From: Dipteris shenzhenensis
Taxonomy: Eukaryota > Polypodiophyta > Polypodiopsida > Gleicheniales
Assembly: GCA_047967505.1 (NCBI GenBank)
Contig: CM106538.1
Length of the DNA stretch: 64,000 nt
Strand: one strand, 5' to 3'
Shown here: piece by piece, positions 21,029 through 32,899 of the stretch
Layout of the letters: each line of letters opens with the position of its first letter
How positions within the stretch are numbered: position 1 is the first letter of the stretch
Notes under the pieces: model-generated
The model's database searches: none
What the model saw: the letters and a program-made list of their open reading frames with translations, nothing else
What the model was told of the DNA's origin: nothing
Program-made: the position numbers and the translations under genes

Positions 21029-24000
21029 TCAAATAAGAGCATTTACATCAACTGTTTCATCTTGAGCCAAGTCTAGGGCGCCAAGCAAGTATATCTCCAA
21101 CTCTATACCGAGTTGATCTCCTATATCATCATCGTACTCTAGCATCGTACGTTCACCTAAAAGTATTTGATCATCTTCTTCAATAAAGCTTAAGTGTGGT
21201 GATTGATCTTGATGATTGTTGTCTTCTTCATCAATATCGTGATCTCCATCCTCCTCCCATGCGATGTCATTATGCGCATCTTCCTCTTGGCTCATATGGT
21301 GATCTACATCTTCTTCGCTAGATTCATCAATTGGATCCGCCATTGGTAGTGGCATCTCCATATCCACATCTCGATCTTCAAAAATTTGCTTACTTCGTGG
21401 TGCAACTTGGATCACGTACCACCATCTTAGATCAGAATGATCCGGATGAAAAACCACCTATATTGAAGGTGGGTGCCAAATGTCGTCAATTATATATATA
21501 TCAATGGACTTTAAAAACGAAAGCTTGGACTAATTAAATCATTAGTATGCACCTGCTCACAGTGCTCGGGAAGAACAAAAGTATCACTTTCATCGGTCCA
21601 ATGTTTGGTGGAGTCTACTGCAAAGAGACCGCTACTATCTTTTCTCACTGTCGCATGGGGACCGTTGTAAGTAGTTCTAAACCATTTTACATCAAGAATG
21701 AAAATAGTAAATCGTCTGAAATCAATTTCATAGATGTCGCGTATGGTTCCACAATAATCCATCTGTGAGGAGAGAAGATTGGTATCCGAAGCACTTGCTC
21801 GGCTATCTTGTGTGAAGTTAGCCACCATGACTCCACAATCATACATGACTCTCTTTGAATCCATGCGTTCCACGTGAAAATGTCGTCCATATGACCATAA
21901 TGCACTGTACTTTTTGTACTGTAAAAGAGCATCATTAAAACAATGAAGATGCACCTATTTTATAGCATATATTGCCACAAATAATTACTTAATTACGTCA
22001 AGAGATAAGAAACTTACATGCACCATACATCCAGATGATACCTCCCACTCGCGCTCGTTAGTAATCTCTCCATCAAGTTCGGCTTTACGTAGGGCTAGTT
22101 GTAGCCAATCAAGTGACATGTGAGTAGGGAGAAGAGCCAGATCTCGTGGATATGGTTGTGATCGCCTGTACATTACTTTGAATCTCGTCCTTGCATTTAT
22201 TCTTTCTGCTTTGGCCACTTCATATCTCTCAATCCACTTCTGCATCTCAGGGCTATTGAGGATACAAAACTTATTGAATTTCTCCATTTGCTCTTCGCTC
22301 ATCTTTCTTTCAATCCCTTTTCCTTGGGGAACCTCGCCAATGATGCGATCATGTTGTGTCAAGCTTGCGGCATATCAGGATCCGTGGATGCAAGAAACTC
22401 TGTGATATATACTAATGACTCTTGCACAAGCCATCCCTCTGCCATGCTTGCTTCCGGTCTTGCTCTTTGTCTTACAAACCCCTTTAAAGTTTTCATAAAC
22501 CACTTGAGAAAAAACATCCATCGATTATGAACGGTACCTGCTATAGCCACCTCATCAACTATGTGCACATGCAAGTGGACTTGAGTTGTCATAATGCTTG
22601 AGGGAAAGTGCTTCTCAAGCAAGCATATGTAAGATATTTGAGATATCCACCTATTTCACATGTCCATTAAGAAAATACATAATGCGATTTGATAGTAAGC
22701 ATACCTCACAATACCACAGATCTTGAATATATCATTTCTAACATCTTCTTGTAAGCACCCTTTTATTGTAATTGGGAGGATGAACTATCAAAGCAACAAT
22801 GAAGTCATGTCAACAATATAACATAATAATAATTACGCTAACGCATCACTATTATCGGTACACTAATTCTACTTAGAATACCTGTAAGACCTTGTGCCAA
22901 TCATGGGACTTGAGGCCACTAAGCTTATTGTCCTTTGAAAATGCTCCTTTCAAGCAATGCATGTACACTCTCAGTGTTTGAAAAGAGGCAATGTCTGCCT
23001 TGACCGCTGCCTCCTCCGTCGTAGAGAGGATCCACGTTGCTTTCGGGAGGACAACTTTTCCCGAAGCATGCACTTGGGGCCACAAACAAGACATCCTATT
23101 CATAGCACACAAGTCTTCTCGCACTCCTCTCGAGTCCTTGGAACCAACCAAGTGTGCCCAAATAGTAGCCCCCACATTCTTGAAGATATGCATGGGATCC
23201 AAGAGATGATTGATTTGTAACTGACCCCAATAAGGAAGCTCGTGAAAGATCGATAGCCTCTTCATACCAGGAGGAGGTTCCTCTCCATTCGCCCTCCAAG
23301 CTTGAGTCCAATCACTTGCCTTCAAATATGATGGTGGTGGATCAAGCTGACCTCCACGTGCGAGATGGTCGAGCGGAAGGTATCGAGCATGACCTTCATA
23401 AACATTTTTCCTCATATGTTTGGAGTAGCGTGCAAGCGATTTCAGAGCTGGTCCACAAACAGGACAAGCATGGTACCCACTTGTAACAAGTCCTGCACGC
23501 GTGCATGAATGTGTTAGTACAAGACATGCGTGCAAAAGAGAGTAAAAAAAGCATAATCCCTCATTGTACATGTAAAGACACAACCACGTACCTGCGCACT
23601 CTCCATATCCTGGGTAGTCATGCATGGTCCACATCAAGATACCCCTGACCAAAATATCATTGGTATGTCTAGGAGCTCTGGAAATATCAAAGACCTGCAC
23701 TCCTCTCCATAATATCTGTAACTCCTCTATCAAAGGTGCCATGTACACGTCCATGTTTTTTGCCCTGTACTTTCCTGACACAAGTAGTGCAAGCATGAGG
23801 TGTCCCTTTTTTATTGTTAGCCATGGTGGGATATTGTAATTCACCACGACTATGGGCCATGTCGACCAAGATGTCGAGCGTAACCCAAAAGGATTCACGC
23901 CGTCCATGGCTAGCCCAAGATGTAAGTTGCATGGCTCCCTCGCAAAGTCCGGCCACTGATTATCTATGTGCTTCCAAGCTGCACAATCTGTGGGAATCCT

Positions 24001-24995
24001 CAATGTGTGATCAGTGGACCGATGAGATGCATGCCATGTCATCAACTCCGCTATGGATTTGGATCAAAACATGTGTTGTATTCTTGCAATGATGGGAAAG
24101 TGTCTTAAGATTTTTACTGGTATCCGCTCACCTTGCAAGTCATCTCTATATCATTGTTCCCCACACTTTGGACAACTAGCCAAATCTCCATGCTCATGAC
24201 GAAAGAGAATACAATCATTACGGCAAGCATGGATGGTATCATAATCCATACCCACCGTTGTTAGCATCTTTTTTGCTTCATCTCTTGATGCGGGCATGGT
24301 ATTTGGTGCAGGCAACATCTTCTGGAGCAAACTATGACAAAGACACTATCCAAATGATGATTCTCAAAACAAACATTATCCAAATAATGAGTCAAATTAG
24401 TGCAAGGGCTAACCTCATTAAGGCCGAGACACTTGTATCTGACCACCCATACTGTACTTGTAGATTCAAGATTGAGAGACAAGCACATAGTTTAGACATC
24501 CTAGCACCCTCGTACAATTGTGTTGATTGCAACTCTCGCATTTTGACCTTAGACTCTGACATCACGTGTACGTGGGATGTAGTGCCCCTAAAAATGGAAT
24601 CCATCATGTCGACCATACCCTCATCATCATCCGGGAGACGATAGTCTTGTTGAAAGTGAGAAGGTATATGTGTACCCTCGTCACCCTCCTCATCTTGTTT
24701 TAAGATTTCATGTAAATATAAGATCTTCTATTTCCTGGTATACAATAAGATTGCGAACTTAAATAGCTTTGACTTACCGATGATCCATCAACATGTGCAA
24801 CATCAACGGGGGGTACTGGTTTGGGCTCCTCCCCATACATCCGCAAGTGGCGCATGATAATACGACATTGATGTCATACTTCTCACTTGAAATGAGTGCA
24901 ATGACAATATAACCTCTCCGTAAGCCATTTCGTGCTTCCGGGCGTTGGCGCATCATCGGACGAGCTTCCACTCATCCCTTCCATCTACACTTATA
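21029..24995 (-). pseudogene. TNP2-type transposase of element A
   Basis: Read right to left. MEGMSGSSS start (about 24985) with a decayed transposase-associated zinc domain; helical linker YEGARMSKLCACLSILNLQ then YGWSD (about 24480); IHAC-x-NDC and CPKCGEQ (about 24180-24240). The TNP2 core (24045-22873) has NLHLGLAMDGVNPFG, PPW, LIEELQ-LW-GV, MHDYPGYGECAG, YHACPVC and LPYWGQL. Next are DUF4218 (22622-22359, IHNRW-like and LKGFVRQRARPEASMAEGW), DUF4216 (21954-21511, DVKWF) and an Asp/Glu-rich C-terminus. A candidate in-frame intron (23493-23591, GTACGT...GCAG) splits CAG/LVTSGYHACP. A TGA inside CGEQ-stop-YRDDL and stops in the zinc domain disable it. Confidence 0.85.
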
Positions 24996-25091
24996 AAATC
25001 ACAACATAAGCATGAAGAGGAGATATTGACAATTATAAAATAGCATGTTTGAGCTTCTCTTGAGGCCACATTAAAAAAGTGACAGTAAGCG

Positions 25092-25131
25092 TCGCTATAT
25101 AGCGATGCTCTGTTCCATCGCTATATAGCGA
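25092..25131. promoter_or_regulatory. Palindromes in divergent promoter of element A
   Basis: Two copies of TCGCTATATAGCGA (25092-25105 and 25118-25131) lie between the minus-strand transposase start (about 24985) and the plus-strand accessory exon (about 25150). The same motif fills both element ends. The motif contains CTATATAG and could also serve as TATA. Shared recognition by an element protein is inference. Confidence 0.65.
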
Positions 25132-25157
25132 CGTTTTTAATTTCACTTCAAGAGCGG

Positions 25158-25975
25158 CATAAATACCGATTGGCGGTATCAAGATGCCCAAAAGAAGCAG
25201 GCAGTGATCGATGAGTTAAAACAAAGATACCCTAATCTGCCCAATGTGGAGTTTAATGACAATTATATGCGAGAGCGCATGGGTTTGGTCTTGAAGCATC
25301 GTAGATCAACCTTGCATACTTCCATCACAAAGGGGTTGGCTAAATCCAGCTGGGCAGACAAAGCTGATTGGAAGTACTTCAAGAAGAAACATAGGGACCA
25401 TCCCGAAATGTTCGAGGGTCAGAGGAGGGCTGCAAAGAGATGGCTGGATGTCGTAGGTACTTCGCACTTTGGTGCAGGCGGATGGTATGCATTCGAGGCA
25501 ATTGTGGTAAGTCTACTTCTTCTCATTTAATGTATTGTTCTATTTGTTTTACTAACATATTGCATGCACTTTAGCTAACTCTAACTCTCATAAATTGGAT
25601 CCACAGCAAGCTGTGATGGGCCGTATTCCTACAGATGCAGAGACGCGATGCACATTTCGAATAGGAACAAAGCCGTGGTTCATTGAGCAAGAGGCAATGG
25701 GAGTGACGGTCGATTGGGCTGAGGTGGCTGCTCACACGGTATAAGTTTACTCCTACTTGTAATCTCACTTTTGAATTTGAGTTCCAATCTAATTTTCGAT
25801 TTATATGGTTCACTCTTAGGGTCAAAGCTCAAGCGTCCCATCATCGGAGGCGAGCGATCAACAGGGCCAAGAATCAGATGCAGGTGGCGACGACGAGGGA
25901 GAAGACGCAGGTGTCGAGGACCAAGGAATAGGCCAACAAGACGAAGATGATTCGGATTCAGATTCGGATGAGTAG
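25158..25975 (+). CDS. Accessory (Tnp1-like) protein of element A, three exons
   Basis: Exon 1 (to 25506) reads DWRYQDAQKKQAVIDELKQ, then basic SKSSWADKADWKYFKKKHRD and GTSHFGAGGWYAFEAIV. Intron 25507-25606 (GTAAGT...CCACAG, phase 0). Exon 2 (25607-25738): AVMGRIPTDAETRC, FRIGTKPWF. Intron 25739-25819 (GTATAAGT...CTCTTAG, phase 0). Exon 3 (25820-25975) is a Ser/Asp/Glu/Gln-rich tail ending DSDSDSDE and TAG. All three exons stay in frame with no stop, unlike the transposase gene. No in-frame ATG precedes exon 1; TTTCACTTCAAG before it looks like an acceptor, so an upstream exon may be missing or lie outside. In En/Spm such genes encode the end-binding cofactor; function here is inferred. Related genes: 30790-32157 (B) and 38744-40090 (C). 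Confidence 0.65.
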
Positions 25976-26172
25976 TAGTGGTAGTAGCATCTTATATATT
26001 CGCTCATTTGAGCCATTTTGTATCGCCCTTTCGAAAGGGTAATTTTTTTACAAACACTAATGTATATGTCCGACATGTATATGCATTTGTTACTCATCAT
26101 TTCACAAGAACAATTTTGTATCACCCTGCAAGCAAGGGAAATTTTGTTATAAAAAACTTTCTTTTGCAACTA

Positions 26173-26248
26173 CAAAAAAAAAAAGGATTAGTGGGGCTAA
26201 ACAGGGCCAAAAGGATGCCCTGTTTAGCCCCACTAACCCTTTTTTTTT
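26173..26248 (+). terminator. Long hairpin with A/T flanks after accessory gene A
   Basis: Arms 26184-26206 and 26218-26240 match at 22 of 23 bases around an 11-base loop; the left arm contains TTAGTGGGGCTAAACAGGG. An A-run precedes and a T-run follows, lengthening the stem to about 31 pairs. It begins 209 bp past the stop codon. The terminator or 3'-end role is a guess; it could instead be a MITE remnant. Confidence 0.6.
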
Positions 26249-26254
26249 ACTTCT

Positions 26255-26508
26255 ATTAATCGTCACTATATAGCGACGTTTACCAGTGTCGCTATATAGC
26301 AACGATTAACAGTGTCGCTATATAGCGACGTTTGCATCTTCGCTATATAGCGACGATTGCCAGTGTCGCTATATAGTGACGATTTATAGCGATGGTCCTT
26401 TTCCGACGCTTTTAGCGACACTTATAGCGACGTTTGTGCCCGTGAAAAAAAAAAATTATGTAAAAAGCGTCGGTATTTTCGTCGGAAAATGGCGTGTGCC
26501 TTGTAGTG
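26255..26508. repeat. Right subterminal and terminal repeats of element A
   Basis: At least five CTATATAGCGACG-type palindromes (about 26267-26385), then TAGCGACACTTATAGCGACG, then CGTCGGTATTTTCGTCGG and the terminus GCCTTGTAGTG. Denser than the left end. Confidence 0.85.
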
Positions 26509-26514
26509 GAAGGT

Positions 26515-29500
26515 ATCAAATATTTAAAAGCGAGTATTTTTATATGTGTGCACAGTATCCGTTCACATTGTTACGGTAGTACTAGTGTGTCCTTCCTACT
26601 TTGCCAAAACTTTGTGGAGTCAATAGTTACAAAGCCACTTGCATGGCATTTGATTGTTGCATTAGGGCCTCTTTCCACCACGTCCTTAAACCACTTTACA
26701 TCCAAAACATACACAAAGAAGTGTCGAAAGTCAAGCTTAATAATATCTTGGATTATGCCACAATAATAATCCATGGCTTCATTGGCTCTCTCAAAGCTAG
26801 CAATGATGCCGCAATCTTGTGTATTTCTCGTATCATCAATCCATTGTGTTCGAAAATGCTTGCCCTCACACCATATAGCATTGAACATAGTGCACTACAC
26901 CAAGAAAAAATCAATTAAATAAGCAATCTAAATTATTAAAAGCTCATAACTTATGCATAACATTCTATATACCGACCTTGCTCATGCATCCCCTACCATA
27001 CTCCCATTCTTCGATTGTAATATGCATCCCCTCATCTTTCTCTGCTTTATCCATTTCGTCAAGTAGCCAATCCACATGAATATCCTTTGAAAGTGCTCTC
27101 AGATACTGAGGGTATTGCACACAAGATCTGTGGTGTGTACAAAAGAGGGCCCTTTCTTCTTGTCTTCTTGCCTTTGCATCCTCCTATCTTGTCACCCATC
27201 TTTTCATCACATCACTATTAAGCATGCAATAGAGGTTGATATTATTAAGCAACTCCATGTCTATTACTTTGTTGCATCCTTTCCCTTGAGGCACAATAGG
27301 GGTCATCCTTAGGTGTTCATCATCTCTCCATAGTCGTGGGAGAGAGCTATCCACATCAACAAGAAACTCAGAAATATATACAAGTGACTCTTGTACCAAC
27401 CAACCCTCGGCCATGCTACCTTCAGGTCTTGCATTTTGTCTCACGAAGCCCTTCAAGGTCTTCATGAAGTGCTCGAGGAAGAACAACCATTGTGCATGTA
27501 TAGTACCGCATATAGTAATATCATCCACCAAATGCACTATAAGATGTACTTGGCTTGTGACAATAGTACGTGGAAATGTCTCCTCCACTAAACAAACCAC
27601 CTCCAGTGACATAACTCGAGCATTCTCAAGCATGGTGGAATCTATTTCCTTTGAGCTCACATACCTAGAAATGAAAAAGTACACCATATTAGCTATATGA
27701 ACACCTTCCATGGAGCATTGATACGCATCATATTTTGTATCATGTAAAGTACCTCACAAGCTCACCCATCTTGTAAATACAATCCTTCATGTCCTTCGAT
27801 GCACTACGAGAAATGCTAGTAGGTAGTATGAACTGAACCCATGAGGAGGTGGTTGATTAGTTGCTTATAATTATTCACTCACAAATTTGAAAGGAAAAAG
27901 ATATTATGCACATAAAACACACACTTGGAGCATCTTGTGCCAATTGTGAGATTTCAAGCCATATAATTGCTCTACACCTCTTTTCTTGCTCCTTGTAAAG
28001 GCCCCCTTCAAACACCTCATGTATCCAGTGGGAGTACGAATTGTAGTAATAGTGCGCTTCACTGCCGCCATCTCTAGCTTTGACAACCTCCACGTTGCAC
28101 AAGGTTAAAAAACATGCCCATTTGTCTCTCTTGTGGCCAATCTTCATGCATCCTCCCTGTGGTATGTAGATCCACCCTTATGCCTACGGAATCTCATGTC
28201 CCATTCAAATGCTCCCAAATGGTAGATGCCATATTCTTGAAGATATGCATGGGATCAAGCAGGTGATTGATCTTGACGTGGGACCAATATGGTACCAGCT
28301 CATGCCAAGTGGTGGAGGAGTCGTGGAACCGTCCCAAATTCTCATCTAATCTCTTGCAGTGAGTGATTATGGGAGGACTTCATTCCAAGGGGCAACATAT
28401 CTAGGATGATCAGGTGGGAGAAATCGATGGTGATTCTCATAGATGACCTTATTCAATGCATCTGCTCGTGAGGCAACTAGCGAAGGACCACAAATAGGAC
28501 ATGCATGGTAACCCGATGTAGTGAGACCTGAACAATAGATGCAATTAGGAGTTGAAGGTGGTTCAAGGTGCCACATCGGTTGCCTACTCATAATTAAAAG
28601 TGCAATGCTTACCTGAACAATTGCCGTATCCTGGGAAGTCATGCATCATCCACATCAAGACTTCTTTGCAGTTGAAGTCTCGTGACGAGGGAGGCCTACT
28701 CACATCATGCACCTCGATACCTCTCCAAAGTATCTCTAGCTCATCAATCAAAGGCTCCCAATAAACATCAGGAATTTTGACTTTATGTTTCCCTGGAATT
28801 TAAAGGGACAACATAACATGTCCTTTCTTAATAGCCATAGAGGGTGGAAGATTATAATTCACCAATATCACTAGCCATACATTGTAAGAGGTGCTTTTGA
28901 GACCAAATGGGTTCACACCATCCATACCCAATCCAAGTCTCAAGCTCCTAGGTTCTTCCTTGAAGCTTGGCCATGTGTCTTCAATATGCTTCCATGCAGG
29001 AGTGTCTGCAGGAGTTCTCCACTTGCCATCGGTTGATCAATGGGAGGAATTCCATGACATGATCTCTACAATGGATTTGCACCTTCAACATATGTTGGAT
29101 GCGAGGGATTATGGGAAAATGTCGCAGAACCTTACGAGGCACATCCAAACTTTTAAGATCTGCTCTATATCTTGCCTCTCCACAAGTAGGACACTCTCTT
29201 GCATCCTTATGTAGTCCACAAAAAAAAACACAATCATTGACGCATGCATGGATGCGCTTGTAATCTAATCCTCCAAGAGAGGTCACATGTTGCCTTGCCA
29301 TATCTCTTGAGGTCGGTAATTTATTCTCCCTTGGAAGCATTTTACACAATAGCCTGCACATGAAGACCATAAATGAGGAAAAGCATTCGAGTAATTAACC
29401 CACTAGCATAATTCACCATGTTTGCAAAATAGACTTTAAAGCTTACTTGAGTAATGCATTCAAACTTGCATTGCTCCATCCATAGGGGATCATAACTCAA

Positions 29501-29738
29501 ACATATGAACACCCATAGGTATCTCAATCAACCTTAACTCTTTAACACTTACCATGTTTACGGTCGCATCCCATTCTCCATACTTTGAGATGTGATTGAG
29601 TGTAATCCTGCGTGCACGATACATGTTTCCTTGACATCAATCACACATACATTTGACTTTTTGCTCCAACCACATTTCGTTATGGTGGATACATAGGGAT
29701 TCATCCTCACTGGAGCTACTTGTTGAAGATGAAGACAT
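26515..29738 (-). pseudogene. TNP2-type transposase of element B
   Basis: Read right to left. MSSSSTSSSSEDES start (29738) and a zinc domain CMCD-stop-CQGN with HISKYGEWD, where TGA probably replaces CGA. SCRHSCMEAY...IHACVNDCVFFC and CPTCGEARY (29370-28981) are the TNP2 N-part. The core with FPGYGNCSG and TTSGYHACPICGPS (about 28640-28470) is split by an intron at the same place as in A (GTAAGC...TTCAG). DUF4218 spans 27711-27350 (LKGFVRQNARPEGSMAEGW) and DUF4216 26888-26571 (DVKWFKDVVERGPNATIK). A TAA follows DTLVLP. Several other frame breaks exist. Confidence 0.8.
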
Positions 29739-29799
29739 CCTACAAACAAACAACCCAAAAAATTTGCTTTTCTTCAAATACTTAATCTAAAAACTCTGT

Positions 29800-30490
29800 G
29801 GTGCATCTAAAGGTGCATCTAAAATTGCACCTGTCTGTTCTGTGGTGCACGTCTATAAGTGCATCTAAAATTGCATTTGCTCTGTGTATTTAGACGCGCA
29901 ATTACACACGTATTTGGATGCTTGTATAGACACACCATTAGACGTGCTTATAGACATGGTTTTCAAATCTACTTTTAGTGCGCTTGCTTTGCTTTTCTTC
30001 ACATAAGCTTCACGTGTCTTGCTTGCTTTGCTATTAATAGATCCACAATCCGACACTTATCTCCAGGCACCCACACTTACTTCCAAGCTTACACAATCAT
30101 CTCCAAGCACACAAGAGAAGAGGGTGAATACGGAAAAGAAGCAACTTTGAAGATGGACAAGAAGCTTCCATACCTCTATCCAAGGTAAGTCTCTTTACGG
30201 TTGATCTTGTTTGAAAGTTGCTCTCTTTGGATTTGTACATTGTCATATCCAAGAAATGAATGATTTTGGTATCACTATTGTGCTTTTGTGTCGGGCACAT
30301 GTCCTTTTCAACTTTTTAGAATAGTCCGTCTGTTGGAGCGTGTCTATGGACGTGTCTCAGAGCATGTCTAAAACCACATCTACAGGCGCGTCTACTATGT
30401 TTTCAGAAATAGATAGCTGCATCTATAGACACACTATTATATGCAAAAATAGACATGCTTCTCAGATGTGTCTATAGACGTGCTCTGACA
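29800..30490. promoter_or_regulatory. GTCTATAGACG-type motif array in divergent promoter of B
   Basis: More than a dozen degenerate motifs (for example GCACGTCTATAAGTGCATC, GCATCTATAGACACAC, TGTGTCTATAGACGTGC) lie between the transposase start at 29738 and the accessory ATG at 30790. The same motif recurs at the right end (32550-32870). This mirrors element A with a different sequence. Confidence 0.6.
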
Positions 30491-30783
30491 ATTTTAGACC
30501 CTTCTCTTCCCTTCCCTTCTCTTCCCTTCCCTTCCCTTCTCTTCTCTTCCCTTCCCTTTCCTTTCCTTTCTCTTTCCTCTTCCCTTTCCCTTTCCCTTTC
30601 CACTTCCACTTCCAAGAAAAGGATTTGCCTCTCTTTTCTTCTCTCTTTTCCTATATTTGCCTCTCTTTTCTTCTCTCTTTTATCCTCTCTTTCCCTCTCT
30701 TTTCGTGGTAATTTTTCTCTCTCTTTTTCTCTTCTTTTTCTCTTCTTAACTCATTAGTAATCTTTTGTTTTTCTTTTTTCCAG
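30185..30783 (+). other. Candidate 5' leader intron of accessory gene B
   Basis: Donor CCAAG/GTAAGT at 30185 and acceptor TTTTTTCCAG at 30783, seven bases before ATGTGGCCAG. The interval includes a CT-rich microsatellite tract (30500-30740). Prediction rests on splice-site look only. Confidence 0.35.
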
Positions 30784-30789
30784 TTCATC

Positions 30790-32157
30790 ATGTGGCCAGA
30801 AAGCTCTTTAGGCTCAGCTGATCTTTGGGAGACCATCTTTCAAGAGTTATATAACCTTTTAGGGCACCCTCCCAGTCCTGGGGAGTTATACGGCTACATG
30901 AAGGGTACTCTAAACACCCCCCAAGAGTCGACACTACAGACTCCAAACCACCCCAATCCCACACCAACTGAGATTACCCCAGCGGAGTCAACATAGCCCA
31001 GTCGGCTACATAGCCAAGCCCCTTCTCCCATGCCGTCAGGAGGTCCTTCTATCTCGCAGAGCTGTCGGCATACTCCTATGTAGTCAAGACTCAGTTCTCC
31101 AGCTACGAGTGGTCCACGTAGTCCCATGTAGTCTCCAGCTATGAGTGGCTAGTGTACTAGCTCGACACGACATGGTAGCAGGCATAGTAGTAGGGAGAGT
31201 GGAGGGGGATGAATGACACAGTGCTTTGGGAGGGTGGTGGTGGGGACAAGGATGATTCAGATGATTTAAATGTGCTGCCGGGTGATGTACGATCTTCTAT
31301 GACATCAGTCAGACAGGAGGCATCTTGATGGATGCACGAGGGAAGGACATCATGGCCTTCATGCACTTTGTAATTGCTAACAATTATAGAGATTACTTTA
31401 TCCACTACAAAGACCATCCAAAGAGGTTGGCTGATGAGACCCTCGCTACTGTTCACTCTAGGTATCCTAACCCAATCTTTAGTTCACAGATAAATGGGCC
31501 AAATGAAAGATCGTTATGATACTTGGCAATAAAAGATCTTCGCTTAAGAGGCAAGCACTAGCAGAGCTTGCCAGGCTCGAGGGAGGTCAACCACCAAGGG
31601 GCCCGCCCCACACCACTCACAAGCGTGTGGAAGAAAGCAATGAAGTTAGCGAGGGAGGAACCCAGTCTGCAGCATGTGGAGGCACGAAGGATCCAAATGG
31701 AGCAATATGGAAGTGTGCATTTTGGAGCAGGGAGTGTTGAATCATGGGAGGCCCAATTTGTAAGTATCGATCTCAAATTATATTGTTTATGTAGTTTATT
31801 AGGAGGTTGTTTCTTTGTACTAACCCCTTTGCAAATTGTGTCATCTTGCAACTTGATATCATGGGCGAATACCCTACACCTGTCGAGACAACCTACCACC
31901 ACCACCATTGCAGAGGAGATACATGGAAGCACTTTTATAATGATGGGTTGATTACTGAGGAGCAGTATATCTGGGCTACTGGAGCGTCCCTTGAGGTATT
32001 TGAAAGGTCAATATTATAAGTAAAGATTTGATTTTTCATACATTGATATATGTTGTCCCTTGTTTACAGGCCCTTGCACAAGAAGACGAGGAAGGAGGCA
32101 GAGAAGGGAGCACAGAAGGGGGCGTAGAAGGGAGCGAGGACATGGAGAACTTAGATT
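30790..32157 (+). pseudogene. Accessory (Tnp1-like) gene of element B
   Basis: Starts MWPESSLGSADLW with a Pro/Ser/Thr-rich stretch (PPSPGELYGYMKG), then stops. Further on, FVIANNYRDYFIHYKDHPKR and, in another frame, TSVWKKAMKLAREEP and QYGSVHFGAGSVESWEAQF match the exon-1 end of accessory gene A (GTSHFGAGGWYAFEAIV). GEYPTPVETTYHHHH and ITEEQYIWATGASLE match exon 2. The end (from about 32071, after TTTACAG) is Glu/Gly-rich and stops at 32157. Several TAG stops in the linker. Confidence 0.65.
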
Positions 32158-32549
32158 AGTCATAGAAGTAGTGCTAGCTACTCTTTTTTGTACTTAAAGC
32201 CACTGGCTTGGCTTTGTGCCTCTTGTATATACACTCATCTTATTTTTGGTACTTGAAGCCATAGGATGTGGCTTAGCTTCGTGCTATATGTACATACAAG
32301 CACTTTTTAAGCTTTCAATTTTCTTGTGCAATGTTCTATCAATTAATGCCTTGTGAACTAAACGCTTTGGAGTTGTAATGTTTTATTTGGAATTGTAATT
32401 GTTGGCTATAGATGTGCTTGCAAGAGTGCTACTTAAAATGCGGTTGGCTATAAGAATTGAATTACACAATGTGGAAATGGGATTCCTATAACTACATAGC
32501 ATACACAACATACACAGCATTTTGTAAATTTAAAAAATATTATGTAGCA

Positions 32550-32870
32550 CATCTATCAAACCGTCTATAAACGCATCTATATATGCGTCTGTCTGTGCGA
32601 GGAGCATCTATTTGCGCATCTATAAGACCGTTTATAAATGCATCTATACATGTGTTTAACGATGCGTCTGTCTATTTTTTAAATTTTCTAGTAGAGCATC
32701 TATTTACGCGTCTATATGCGCGTCTATACGCACATCTGTCTGCTATATAGACATGCCGTTAGATGCGGGTCTCTAGACGCGCAAATAGACATGCAAATAG
32801 ACATGCCCATAAGTTTTTTTTAAGTTGAGTAAACGCGCTTGTGTGCGCATCTGTAGGTGCTTTGTATTGT
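32550..32870. repeat. Right subterminal motif array of element B
   Basis: About fifteen GCATCTATA, GCGTCTATA or TATAGACG units in both orientations, for example ACGCGTCTATATGCGCGTC. It ends before the Gypsy fragment. Confidence 0.65.
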
Positions 32871-32899
32871 TGTGTGAGAGCCGAGATTTAACATGTTTC

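Larger units (their letters stand above)
20668..26508. mobile_element. CACTA (En/Spm) transposon, element A
   Basis: Left end CACTACTACACACGGATCC; right end, reversed, CACTACAAGGCACACGCC. Both ends carry clusters of the palindrome GTCGCTATATAGCGAC. Inside are a minus-strand TNP2-type transposase gene and a divergent plus-strand accessory gene. The flanks are CTT (left) and GAA (right), so no 3-bp target duplication is seen; the element may be a recombinant or its flanks changed. Length 5841 bp. It abuts, and apparently truncates, element B on the right. A second diverged copy (A') is at 40107-45382. Confidence 0.85.
26509..32870. mobile_element. CACTA-type transposon, element B (left-truncated)
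   Basis: Same gene layout as A (minus-strand TNP2-type gene, divergent plus-strand accessory gene) but with low similarity and a different subterminal motif around GTCTATAGACG. The left end is missing: the DUF4216 frame runs straight into the right terminus of A. The right end is placed where the motif array stops (about 32870); I find no clear GTAGTG terminus, and a Gypsy fragment follows at about 32883. Confidence 0.65.
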
